Assembly: GCA_003833135.1 (NCBI GenBank)
Contig: QZLH01000151.1
Span: 49,615 to 110,419 of the forward strand
Length of the DNA stretch: 60,805 nt
Origin: Oehlia diaphana
Lineage: Eukaryota; Glomeromycota; Glomeromycetes; Glomerales; Glomeraceae
Direction of reading: 5' to 3'
Positions 40,354 through 52,193 of the stretch are shown piece by piece. Position numbers and translations under genes: made by a program. The notes under the pieces are model-generated. The model worked only from the letters and a program-made list of their open reading frames with translations, was not told where the DNA came from and searched no databases. Each line of letters opens with the position of its first letter. Within the stretch, counting starts at the first letter, position 1.

Positions 40354-43300
40354 ATGTCCGAAAGTTGGGGTAAAGTCCAGCAACCAAACTTTCTCCCGGA
40401 TACTTCGTGGGAAAGCTCCGCGAGTAAGCCAAATAATATACGGTCGGAAAACTGGGAAAGACCACCGTCTTCTGGAAATTGGGGCACTGAAAGACCATCA
40501 GCTTCCTCTCCCTCTGAAAATAATTTGAGCGCCAGAAAAGCCGGTCAAGCTTCATGGGGACCAAACAAATCAGAAAATTCGTGGAATATGAGGAATGAAA
40601 ATGTTCAAGTTGATCAATCAACTTGGAAAAGGAATGAAGAACCTCCAATATCAACATCATATAATAATGGTAAACGTGAGAATGACGAGGAGAAATTGGA
40701 TGTAAGTATATCCGTTTCAAATATTTTATTCTTGTAATTAATTAGTATAGATAGGTTAAATCTTTATTATAATTTATCTTAAAAAGAGTCTTGCAATGCA
40801 GGTTGGTATCGAACAATCATTCGAATCTTATAATGAAAGGGTGAATATTGTACTTGATGAAGATGATTATGACCCTAGTTATCAGAGTTTTCCAACTTCG
40901 AGTAAACCACAACTAGGTAAACCAATCACACCCTTTGATGATGAAATACAATATAATAGTACGTCAGGTAATTTTAACTTTCACCTTGAACTTGATAATG
41001 AATAATATTATACTGTGATGTTTATATATCAATATACAATATATTTAATAAATAGATAAGTATAATGTTAAAGGTCATGTCAAACCATTAATAACATCAT
41101 CAAATTCCACATTTCAAGAATTACGCAAGGAGTTCCGTAATGCGGCAGTTCAAACTGAACCAATTGATTTAGCTGCTATCAGTGCATCAAATGAAAAATT
41201 ATTATCTTGTACGATCAGTTCGCAAATTAAAAAAGGATATCAGCAGACAAGTCAGGATCTATCTAGATCAACTACTAATAGTGTATCTGAAAAGAAATAC
41301 CCGCCACAACAACCGTCATTGTTGGATGTGGACCCCGAAGAATTGAATACAAAAGGTTCGAATTTTTGGAATACATCGTCCGGCAATCCTAATTTCCGTG
41401 AAGGCACGGCGGCTATACCACACACTAGGTCTGATTCTAGTTCACGCGGTGAAGTAAATAGTTGGAATACTACTCAAAGAACCTCCGCACGTAATGATAA
41501 TCGGGGACCTGTTCCTCAACCAATACCTGTTGAGCCTGATAGTTGGGATTCACCACAAACATCTACACGAAATGACAATCGGGGTACTATCCCTCAACCA
41601 ATACCTGTAGAACCTGATAGTTGGGATACTGCTCCTCGAAATGATAATCGAGGTACTGTCCCTAAACCAATACCTGTTGAGCCTGATAGTTGGGATTCCG
41701 CACCACAACCACCACAAGCGCCTACGCGAAATGATAATCGGGTACCTGTTCCTCAACCAATACCTGTTGAGCCTGATAGTTGGGATTCTGCTCCTCGAAA
41801 TGATAATCGAGGACCTGTTCCTAAGCCAATACCTGTAGAGCCCGATAGTTGGGATTCACCACAAACATCTACACGAAATGACAATCGGGGTACTGTCCCT
41901 AAACCAATACCTGTTGAGCCTGACAGTTGGGATTCCGCTCCACAACCACCACAAGCGCCTACGCGAAATGATAATCGGGTACCTGTTCCTCAACCAATAC
42001 CTGTTGAACCTGATAGCTGGGATTCTACATCCATGCGAAATGATAATCGAGGACCTGTTCCTAAGCCAATACCTGTAGAGTCTGATAGTTGGAATTCTGC
42101 ACCACAAACGTCTACGCGAAATGATAATCGAGGTACTGTTCCTAAACCAATACCTGTTGAACCTGATAGTTGGGATTCTACACCACAACAAACATCTGCA
42201 CAAAATGATCGGGGTCCCGCATTCAAACCTTCACCTAGTTGGAATACTATTTCTCAGCCTTCCCAAGATAATGGTTGGAGTTCGGGCCCTCAACAACCAT
42301 CAGCATCAGGACCACCGGAATCCGATTGGCTCAAAAAAGCTGAGATGTACTCAAAGGAATTAGGTGAAAAAAATGAAATTAAAACATGGGTGAATAATAC
42401 GGAACAAAAAGTCGAAGATTCATATGGTACAGGCGCAAGCGATTCCTATTATGATAATTCCTCCTCGAATAACCGTAGCCGTGGCTGTCATAACTGCGGG
42501 CAAGAAGGTCTTACATTCTGAAATTATATCACTATTAATTATTTCATTCAATTAGTATTCTGACCCTTTTCAAATTTTCATCTAATAGGTCATTTTATTC
42601 GTGATTGTCCTAAGAAACAGGGTAACAGTGGCGGAAAATCTTGCCATAAGTGTGGTAAAGAAGGGCATTTTGCTCGTGATTGTACAGAAGAAAACGGTAA
42701 AGATAGTTATAGCGGATATTCCGGTGGCGGATATGGTGGTGGAAAATCTTGCCGTAAGTGTGGTAAAGAAGGACATTATGCTCGTGATTGTACAGAAGAA
42801 GGTGGCGGATATGGTGGCGGAAAACCTTGCCATAAGTGTGGTAAAGAAGGACATTTTGTTCGTGATTGTACAGAAGAAGGTGGCGGATATGGTGGTGGAA
42901 GACCTTGCCATAAGTGTGGCAAAGAAGGACATTTTGCTCGTGATTGCAAGGAAGATGCGTATGAAACTACAAGAGAAGATGGTGGATATGGTGGTGGATC
43001 AAGGGAATTTAATAACAGTGGTCCATCCCGATCTCATACGAGCAAACCTAGTCCATGTACGTTTTCTGTTTTGCTATTGTTATTTTATTTTTTATTAAAT
43101 TTTTTTTTATCTTATAATTCGTAGTTTCTAATCCTGAACGCCCAAATATCACATCCCAAGAAGCGTGGGATAATTTACTTAAGGCTGCTGATGAAGATGA
43201 TATTTATGATTTCAAAGAAGCACTTGAAACTTATGCAAAAGTTACCCCGGAAGAAACATTTGTGTCAATTGAGAAAAAACTAAGATCTGCGGATTCTAAG

Positions 43301-45858
43301 GGCAGAATTATTTCATTTGTGAGTTTATATTTCCTTATTGTTTTGTAGTGTTACGTTAATTGTTAAATTATTGAGGTTATTAATAATAATTTTATTTTAT
43401 GCAGGAACGCCCGGAAATACCGTTAACTAAGGTTTTAGTGGACCTACAGGGAAATACTAACAAGAAATATGTTGCTACACCTACTTTGGTTCACCCTACC
43501 CGTCTCCCTCGTACAGCCGGAAATCGTGCTAATGGTCCAGAGGAAAATTTAGAATGGTTAGCTGATTCAGGTTTTATGGTAGATGATCGTTCGCCGGTTT
43601 GTTTTAACTGCAAACGGAAAGGCCATATAACAAAGTATTTAAATTGTTTGTCCTCTTTAATTGAAACGGCTATAAATTTGCATATTAATAATTTCTTTTT
43701 ATTAGAGATTGTTCAGAACCAAAGAGAGAGGTTGAAAAGCCTCCGTATTTGACATGTCAAAATTGCAATTCATCTGAACACATGACAAAGTAATTTTGAT
43801 TATATAATGTATGTTCAAATTTATATTTAGTTACTGACTAATCGAATTATTATTTACTTTCCTTAGATTTTGCCCAGAAGAACGACGCGATTATTATGCA
43901 GAAGGTAAATTTTCAGAACTTCGAAAAAAATTCTTTATTGCTTCTCTTATTAATATTTATATTGTTTTGTTTAGCTCGTGACCGTAAAGCTGCAGGAAGG
44001 TAATATCATACAAGTTGATATTCCGCGAATTTAATATTATTTCTAAATATTAAATTGTTTGAAATTTTTATAGTCATAAAGGCGGTTCAATGGAATATTC
44101 TGCAAATGAAGATAGAGGTATTTTGATAAAGAATTTTTTCTTTAAAATAAAAGAAGAAAAACGGGTTTACTTAATATCATCATTTTTTTTTACTTAGCTT
44201 CTTCTGGTTACGGTGGTGAGGAGGATCGCAAAGGTTATCGAGGATATGGTAGCAATAGTAATCTAACTTGGTAAATAAAATCATTTTGAATTTGATTTGT
44301 ATAAGTTCGATTCAATTTAACCGGTTAAATATTTATCATTTTAGTTTTAATTGTAACCGCGAAGGACATACGTGTAAGAATTTTTTTTTATACACAACAA
44401 TTTATTGTATAGTATTATGTTTTAAGTAAAAAAATAATATTGTTAATTTTTAACTACAGCACGCGAATGCCCAGATCCGAGACGAAGCAGCGGTGGTAAG
44501 AATTACTTTATCTTTCATGCATAAAAACATTTAACGCTTAACTTTGTAATTTTACATTAGGACGAAAGTGCAATAAATGTGGTGAGGAAGGCCATATTTC
44601 AAAAGAATGTCCTAGTAGCGGCGGTGGAGATTATGATAGAGGAAACTACAATAGCAGTGGTGGCTGGCAAAGAGATTCTTCCTCGCGGAATAACGACAGA
44701 ACTGCAACTTGGAGTAGTCAAGATAAAAGTGGTGATAACACATGGAATAAGAACAGAAATGATAACTACTCTCAAGGTAATTCATGGAATAAGCCTAGAG
44801 GCGATAACTCTTCTCGCGGTGATTATAATCAAGATAATAATACATTGAACAAGAACAGAACCGATAGTTACCCTCAAGATAGTTATAAGTCTAGAGGTGA
44901 TAACTCTTCTCGCGGTGATTATAATCAAGATAATAATACATTGAACAAGAACAGAACTGATAGTTACCCTCAAGATAGTTATAAGCCTAGAGGCGATAAC
45001 TCTTCTCGCGGTGATTATAATCAAGATAATAATACATTGAACAAGAACAGAACTGATAGTTACCCTCAAGATAGTTATAAGTCTAGAGGCGATAACTCTT
45101 CTCGTGGTGATTATAATCAAGATAATAATACATGGAACAAGAACAGAACCGATAGTTACCCTCAAGATAATTATAAGCCTAGAGGCGATAACTCTTCTCG
45201 CGGTGATTATAATCAAGATAACTCATGGAACAAAGACAGAAACAACAATAATAATTCCAAAGATAATCCATGGAATAAGTTTAAAGCCGATAACATTTCT
45301 CGTGATGATGATAATGTTAAAGATCAACCAATTAAAATCGTAGTCGAAAGTGATAGTTGGGATTCCAAACCTGTAACAGGAAATACCGTTTCACAAACAC
45401 AAAAGCAATGGGGATATATGACAGCTGCAGATTTAGGATGGGAAAAACCTAAAGAGAACATAACATCAGCACCTGAAGGTTATGAAAATGGGCGAGGTCG
45501 TGGCAATGAGCAACGAGAAAGGACACTGACATCTGAAAATTATGATAATAGGAGAGGACGTGGTTATGAACAAAGAGAGAGACCGGCGTCTGAAAATTAT
45601 GAAAATAGACGAGGTCGTGGTTATGAACGTTATGAGCAAAGAGATAGGCCACCTGCACCTGAAAATTATGAGAATAGGAGAGGTCGTGGCAATGAACAAA
45701 GAGAGAGAACCCCTGCATCTGAAAATAATGAGAATAGGAGAAGTCGTACCAATGAGCCAAGAGAAGAAAGAGGACCTAGTTATACGAATTCTAGTAGAAC
45801 ACAATCAAACGGTGGTAATAATAAATCTAGCAATTTGGTTGAAGACACTTGGTGGTAA
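40354..45858 (+). CDS. nine-finger CCHC zinc-knuckle protein, CnjB-like
   Basis: Probable RNA- or single-strand-binding protein. Fourteen exons (40354-40701, 40802-40967, 41056-42507, 42589-43056, 43125-43318, 43405-43634, 43706-43789, 43867-43904, 43975-43999, 44074-44117, 44198-44270, 44345-44373, 44460-44495, 44561-45858) give 1494 residues. The N-terminus is Trp-rich and disordered (ESWGK, SGNWGTE, ASWGPNK). Residues about 317-550 hold nine copies of a PIPVEPDSWDS-type repeat. Knuckle 1 (CHNCGQEGHFIRDC) is near 649, knuckles 2-5 are Gly-separated CHKCGKEGHFARDC types, and knuckles 6-9 lie at about 941-1079. Between them a conserved fungal domain includes ITSQEAWDNLLKAADEDD, VDLQGNTNKKYVA and GPEENLEWLADSGF. 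Then come four 32-residue repeats (about 1159-1285) and an RGRG/NEQRER-rich tail ending in EDTWW. The exon 3 donor (GTCTTA) is weak but fits the frame and knuckle 1. Confidence 0.93.
41480..42210 (+). repeat. coding tandem repeat, nine PVEPDSWDS units
   Basis: Nine imperfect in-frame copies of about 23-34 codons, each with NDNRG, PIPVEPDSWDS and a variable PQ/TS spacer. Adjacent units differ in spacer length, and higher-order blocks (for example 41640-41790 and 41880-42000) are nearly the same, indicating recent unequal exchange. Antisense open frames here are shadows of the repeat. Confidence 0.95.
44848..45228 (+). repeat. coding tandem repeat, four 96-bp units
   Basis: Four near-identical head-to-tail copies begin at 44848, 44944, 45040 and 45136 (period 96 bp), encoding NKNRTDSYPQDSYK followed by RGDNSSRGDYNQDNNT. 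A degenerate half-copy precedes and another follows from 45229. The very low divergence indicates recent amplification. Confidence 0.95.
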
Positions 45859-46293
45859 ACGAAGGATGTTAATGAATATTGTGTTTATACTTTTTAATCA
45901 TTTTCCCCGTTTCTCTTTTGTCTTTTTTTGAATAATAATTGCATGTTAGCAACGTTCTAATTATTTTTTTTATTTGTAAATTTTTCGTATCTACCTCAAT
46001 AATTAAAAAGCAATAAATAATTTTATTCAATATTAGCATTCAAGAGAAACTTGATTGCGATTTGTTTGTAATATATATTAAATTTCATTTTTATTGGTTA
46101 AAATCATAAAATATAAAATATAGCTTTATTGTTTTGTTTGCACGAAAAATAATTGCTGCGTAATTACAGATCTTTCATACGTTTATTTGTAGAATTGTTG
46201 TTCATAATATTTTGATATATTTACACTTTAAAAAGCTAATAGATAATAATCGAGATATAATGTTAATTATAATCTTGATTATATATATGCTTA
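45859..46293. other. convergent 3' intergenic region
   Basis: 435 bp between the stop codons of two convergent genes. AT-rich, with several AATAAA/ATTAAA-like motifs on both strands that could serve polyadenylation. No gene seen. Confidence 0.5.
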
Positions 46294-46751
46294 TTATGAA
46301 AAAGTAACTAATTTTGGATCTTTTGGTAAACCAGTTTGTGGATCAATATTATTAGTTTTAAATTTTCTCTGTTGTCTAATTAGTCTCGCTTGATCAAAAG
46401 TAACATTATCAGTTTTCATTATCCTTTTAATTTCTTCGGAATCTTCTAATCCAGGTCTTGAATCACCATCAATTATATTTTGTTCAAGATCAAAAGTTTC
46501 CGAAGTTAAACCATTCTCTATATCGTTATGAAATGAATTTGAAGAAAATACTGCAGGTAATCGTTGATATCGACGATTTACACTAGGGAAATATGAAAGT
46601 ATAGTTTGTCGATAATAACCAACGACTGCAATATCAAGAGACTAAATTAATATAAATAGTAATATAAATAATAATGTAATACTAAGAAACATCAATCGAA
46701 TTACTTACCAAGTATTAGAATAAAAAGAAAAAGTAAGAGAGGGCCCAGCAT
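46294..46751 (-). CDS. DUF2015 fungal protein with N-terminal membrane helix
   Basis: Two exons on the minus strand (46751-46709 and 46625-46294) give 124 residues, the usual size for the fungal DUF2015 family; function unknown. Residues 1-17 form a hydrophobic anchor (MLGPLLLFLFILILVVG). A RYQRLP motif follows. The family core then follows: ENGLTSETFDLEQNIIDGDS, RPGLED, TFDQARLIRQQRKF and the end GLPKDPKLVTFS. The first exon is only 43 bp and was found by walking back from the conserved core; the acceptor CAG at 46627 avoids an in-frame stop that an earlier AG would include. Confidence 0.9.
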
Positions 46752-46936
46752 TTTTTTTTAATAAACTTCCAGAGTTTATATTTGTAATAATAGAACCTGA
46801 AAAAGAATATGCTGGTGGTCAAGATAAGTAATAAATAAATAAAATGCCCAGTGGGTTAAGCTTATTGCGAAATTTTTATCTCCAAGAAAATAATGTTGTA
46901 ATGTAGTTCTTTATTTTTTATTCCCAAGTTTAGAAG

Positions 46937-47131
46937 GGCTATACTAATTTTCGCCCCAGGTTCCCATTGGATCCGATGTGGAGTTGGCTCGGATTCCATG
47001 TAATGACGACAGAAGACATGGATCCGGATGATTTACAATTGATTACAAATCAAAAAATTCCAGATGTTGATCAATCGGACCCGGTTCACAAGCCAGAATC
47101 AATGGAACTAGGGGCGAAAATTAGTATAGCC
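46937..47131. mobile_element. 195-bp MITE, probably Mutator-like
   Basis: Terminal inverted repeats begin GGCTATACTAATTTTCGCCC on both ends: 21 bp match perfectly, then about 12 more with small differences. The element is flanked by a perfect 9-bp direct repeat, GTTTAGAAG, at 46928-46936 and 47132-47140. There is no coding capacity. A 9-bp target duplication is typical of the Mutator superfamily; Merlin (8-9 bp) is an alternative. Confidence 0.9.
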
Positions 47132-47140
47132 GTTTAGAAG

Positions 47141-47861
47141 TCCTCCACATCACACAAAAATTATCACATGGTATTTGAATCACGGGCCATGTGTGTTACG
47201 AAATTTCGACTTTTATAGATTTAATGTACGACAGCATAAATTTATGGAAAAAAATTTTGAAGATAACGATAATCTTAATTCACGTCGTCAATATATTAAT
47301 TTATCCAAATAAGGGTTTATTAAAGTTAATGATATTAAAAATTACCTACCTCCCTCTATCTTATTAAAATACTAGTATACTTTATCCACAACGATTTAAC
47401 ATCTAAAACTATTATTAGGTTCAAGCTTATGACTTAAAAGTTGTTCTTTTTTTTTCAATCTTGGAAAAATCAAAAATCAAAGAGAAAGATTTACGTGACT
47501 TACTAAAATAATTTGTAAATTTGTATATTAAAGTGTCAAATTTAATCCATGTAAATAAATCAATCCTCATTATTATAATAGCCTTTAATGCTCCAATTAA
47601 AAATTCTACAGTAAATATTTATGATTTATATAACAACCGCTTACATATGTACACACTTAAAAGTCAGAAAACAAAAAACATCCAAGAGATATATATATAA
47701 TATATATGGAAATGGGAAAAGAAAAAAAGGAAAGAATTTTTGGATTCAAGAAAATGCATGAAATACAAGTAAAGACCACAAAATTTGGAATATGTGAATC
47801 AAAGATAGACTAGACACCTTTTTAAAAAATTATTTTTTCATCATACCTTCTTGTTCAAATC
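47141..47861. other. intergenic, no gene seen
   Basis: AT-rich, between the MITE and the stop codon of the FHA gene. No coding frame or RNA gene recognised. Confidence 0.5.
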
Positions 47862-49764
47862 TTAAACCCCAGCAAATAGATAAGCACAAGCTCCAATTCC
47901 GACAGCCCCCGCAGCCATACCAAGCACAGTAGAATATACCATATCCCATTTTCTACGTTTAGTAGCACGTTTAGCGCGTTCTTCTAATTCCGCTAACTTT
48001 TCTCTAAGATCATTTACTTTCTCTGGCCCATCTTCATCATCATCTATTTCTTCATATTTACGCTTGCGTGAAGTAATTGTGGTTGAAGGTTCATACTCTG
48101 TCGCATGTGAAGGACCTTCACCGTTACTAACAACTAAATTTTCATTTTCAACTTTATCAGAATTAACCTCTTTTTCTCTACGAGGAGTTCTAGGTTGTTT
48201 TATCTCTCGTGTTTCTCGTGTAGATGTCCTGTCCTTAATTGGCGCGGGCGCAACAAATGAAGCAGTTGTCTTACTAACAGTTGAAGTTTGAATTACTACT
48301 ACTTCTTCTTCTGTGACTACCGGATTAGTATCGGGTGCAATTTCAGGAGATACTGATTCATGAACATTCTCATCATTATCATCATTATTTGAATCCTTAA
48401 CTATCTCATCATTTTCTGCATTTTCCATAGGAATATCATCATCATTGTTCTCTTGAAAGCTAGAATTCGTTGGTAGTTCTTTAATTTCTGCATCTATATG
48501 AAGCTTTTCATCAGACTGATCGATCTTCAATTTTTGAATCGATGTAGACATCTCTTCACTTGTTTTAGAAGGACTGTCTTGCTTTGAATCATCAATAAGT
48601 GCTGGAGGTTGCCAAGTTAAATAAAAAAGTATAACCATAATCGACGTTAACTGATATGATAAATATGATGATTACGATCCCCTCATTTCCCTTACCTTCA
48701 CTAGCCTGTGTAACGTTATCTGTTGTATGTGACTTAATAACGGAGAATTCATCGAATTTACTACTAAGGGGATTAGTCGCATTGGGTGTAGTTGACGGCA
48801 AACCACCGGATTTTGCAATATAATAAGATGCGGGGCCTTCGTTTCTACTATTAACGTAAAATAAGGATTAATGAAATAACGTATTATGATATTATAACTA
48901 AGAAATGTTTTTGTCATTATTATTTAATACCTCTGCAGCATTAAATTTTTGGGAGTTTCGTCATCCTTTAACGAGGTGACTTCCTGTGATGATGAAGCGT
49001 TCTGTGAAATTTGCTCCGTTTTGACTGTTTGTACATTCGATATGGAGATTGCGACCGGTGTATTCCCATTAGACGTGTTCGGTGAGTGAATTTCTCCTTT
49101 TGTCTCCTTCGGATAAAAAATATATGCTGACAAATGTTTATATAAGTCTACAGGACATTAATAATTAATGATGTTTAAAATAATATATAAATATATATAT
49201 ATAAATAATATTAAGAAGACAAGAAGTGTATGACTTACTTTGATTTCGTCTTACACTGTGTCCAAATGTAATAATATCTCTATGGTTTAAAACACGCCAA
49301 TCACTTTCTACTGTACCATCACCTAATCTTACATTATTAACAAAAGTACCATGCGTACTTTTCAAATCTTTAATTAAAATCTATAAATTCACAAATTTTT
49401 TTTTTTTTTATATATATATTATGTTTAAGAGTAAATAAGAGATTGAAATTTCAATTATATTTGCAATTACCTTCCCGTTCTCTTCTTTTAACAAGGCGTG
49501 TTCTCGTGACATAACATCACAGCTGAACACTCCATTATCCGCTTTAGCTTCTTTTTGGTTACGGCTTCCGCTTACTCTACCGACCTTAATTTCTTGATCG
49601 GGACTGAAGCTTAAGTGTTTAGGTGCAAATTCTATTGAATCAGTAAGCGGGAATAAATTGATCGTAATCGTTTTGGGAGGGGGAGGTGAGGGCGAACCGG
49701 ACCGAGAACGTGACCTTACAGGTGAAGGTAAGGAAGATTCGGATTTAGCCGGCGACCAATCCAT
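47862..49764 (-). CDS. FHA-domain tail-anchored protein
   Basis: Probable phosphothreonine-binding adaptor on an internal membrane. Five minus-strand exons (49764-49471, 49380-49239, 49147-48931, 48847-48696, 48601-47862) give 514 residues. After a Ser/Arg/Pro-rich start (1-30) the FHA domain spans about 32-140, with the phosphopeptide-binding residues in KVGRVSGS, SREHAL and DLKSTHGTFVNN. A long disordered acidic/Ser-rich middle follows. Then come basic KRKYE and ATKRRKW clusters around a short coiled coil (VNDLREKLAELEERAKR). The last 25 or so residues form a hydrophobic helix (VLGMAAGAVGIGACAYLFAG), a tail anchor. FHA plus C-terminal membrane helix recalls the SLMAP/Far9/HAM-4 subunit of STRIPAK, but the long coiled coils of those proteins are missing, so this is only a possibility. 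Confidence 0.88.
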
Positions 49765-52193
49765 GGCTGTGGATCGATTTCTCTCGTCCTTTATTATGTT
49801 TACATATAAGTTAAATATGAATTTTTCAAAAAGATAGATAGTTTTTTCAACAAAATAGATAAAACACGAAAGAACATAAAAACAAATAATATAAAGTATG
49901 AAAGTTCACGCTTGTCAACACTATTCAATAAAACATACCATTAAAGACATATTAGATCTTGAAGTTATGAAGTTATTTTAAAATAAATATCAGCTATTAA
50001 GTTATATTATGATCTCTTAACTTGAAGTTGAAATATGAAATAGAAATATTAAACAAAATAAACAAAAAAAAAAATTGTTTACCTATATTAAACTGTATTT
50101 TAAAGTTAAGAATACTAATAGCGGCAAGAAGAAAAATTTTTTTTTCGATTAATAACAAGTCAAACAATAAATAAAGAACTAACTAATTTAATTTTATGTA
50201 AATTTCACACCTTTTACTTGGTAAAATACACTTATAAATATCAAAAACTACTTGAGCGAGCAGAACAAAAATAATCTCAAGAATCTCTCAGGTAAAAACG
50301 TTTGTTTTGGTTTTGATATTTTTGTTTTCTTTGAAAATGCACAACTATTATCTATGAACAATCAGAGTAACACTAAAAAACTGCGCCCATTACCAAAATG
50401 GTCAATCACTCTCAGAATATTGGTCAATATTTTACTACCTGCGCAATCAACAAGAGGCTTACGGTTAAAAAACAATTTTTTGAACTTTTTTCATAATAAT
50501 CGTTTAATTTCAATCATTATCTTGATATATTTTGTAAAATTTACTTTTTTAAAACGGTTTTTTTTTTTTAAGTAAATGCTTTTTTTTTTCGATTACTAGA
50601 AACAAATATGGAATTTTAATTATTTTTTTTTTTCTAATATTGTTTATTTATTATTTATTTAATTTAAACTTATTTGGATTTATAAATATTAAAAAAAAAA
50701 CTATTTGAATATATAAGTTGAAAAAAAATCTAATTTTTTTTAAGAGATTATCATTTTAATGGCCTATTTTGGATATATTATGATCGGATTTGTAAATTAA
50801 TTTATCCAAATAAAACTTGATATATTAAAATCATGAATCCCTTACTTTCTAAAATTTTTACATATATTTCATATATCTTTTTTCTTTTTAAAAAGAAATA
50901 TATTTTATAATTTTATTATAGAATTAACTGGTTTTAACCAAATTCTGAAGTATTAATATCAAAAGATTTTTTTAAGATTTTTAATTATTAATTTATTATT
51001 TAATTTTTAATAATAATCTTTAATTTTAATTTATTTTACAATTAAACTAAATTTAATTTCAATTTTTTTTATTAATTAAACAAAATAATCAAAATAATTA
51101 TTATTGATAGCCATTATAATGTATAATATTATCTTTTTTATCTTATAACTTATAAACTTTATATTATATATATATTAATATTATACTTTATACCAATTAT
51201 ATTGTTTTACTAATTATTCTGTAATTTTAGTATAAAATTCCTATTGTTTTACTTTGTAATCGTTTTACTTTTCTTTATATTTGAACTTATTGTAAGCTAA
51301 TATTAAACAAAAACCAGAAATTAAATTAATAAATTATAATTAGTAATTCAAGATAAAGAGGCTTAAGCAAGTGTAAAATATCAGATCAGTATTGATTAAT
51401 TAAGTGAAATAATATCTCCAACTTCTTAAAATCAATAAAATTTACTATTTGTCTAAAGTTATTAAACTTTGATTATTTAGGCTTAGAACTATTCTTTCGT
51501 GGCTTTATCTGAAACGTAATTAGCCCGTAAAAGCATAATTGCATGTGAAAACTTAACAATCATGTAATTTCACATGTTTTTTCCATAACTAAAGCAAATA
51601 CTATCTTCTTCTACCATATGCATGTCGATCTTCACCGCATAATATATTTTTACAGTAAGGTGGTAGAAGAAAATAGCACCTGATGGTACAAGAACGATAC
51701 ATTTGCATAACTAAAAAAAATTTTTTTCTGAACTGCATCTTTTAGTGACACAGAACCATGAAAAGTCGTGAATCTATACTAAAAGAAGACAAATTCCATA
51801 AATCTTTTTTCTAAATATTATCAATCATATTTATTATTGTTTATTATGTTTCGAATTAATACTATGCTGCGACGCGTTTAACTGGAAATCAGCTCGGAAC
51901 ATCGGACCCGAACCTTTTATTTTGTCACATGAAATTATTACTAGTTGTATTCCAAATAGTATTATTACAATATAAAGCAATATAAAGTTATATATTTTTA
52001 TTTAAACAATTGATAAATAGTGTGGTATAAAAATATAATAATAATTTTAAAGAGTACAGATATAAATAATCTATCATAAAAAGAATTACAATAATATATC
52101 CTACATAGTTCAACATAATAGATCTTATCCAAATAATAATATGGTTTCGATGTTAAATATTAATTTTTCTTTGATAGCTATTGAAATATACTG
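49765..52193. other. 2.4-kb intergenic, no supported gene
   Basis: The first few hundred bases are the 5' flank of the FHA gene. An open frame at 50252-50575 lacks an ATG start and any domain. 50600-51600 is plain AT-rich sequence. A 16-bp inverted repeat at 51601-51676 is listed separately. Confidence 0.5.
51601..51676. repeat. inverted repeat, 16-bp arms
   Basis: Arms CTATCTTCTTCTACCA (51601-51616) and TGGTAGAAGAAAATAG (51661-51676) are complementary with one mismatch around a 44-base centre. It could be a hairpin or a tiny element; no target duplication is visible. Confidence 0.6.

Noticed and set aside
41480..42210. CRISPR-like or noncoding direct-repeat array
   Set aside because: Repeats are in frame, encode PVEPDSWDS units of variable length and lie in one exon; no constant repeat with unique spacers.
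41550..42363. Antisense and other-frame ORFs over the zinc-knuckle gene (Arg/Ile/Trp-rich)
   Set aside because: Shadows of the coding repeat; same for 42582-42932 minus, 44782-45216 minus and 45449-45804 minus.
50252..50575. Plus-strand open frame of about 107 codons upstream of the FHA gene
   Set aside because: Begins with a TTG, has no domain and turns into Phe/Lys low-complexity sequence.
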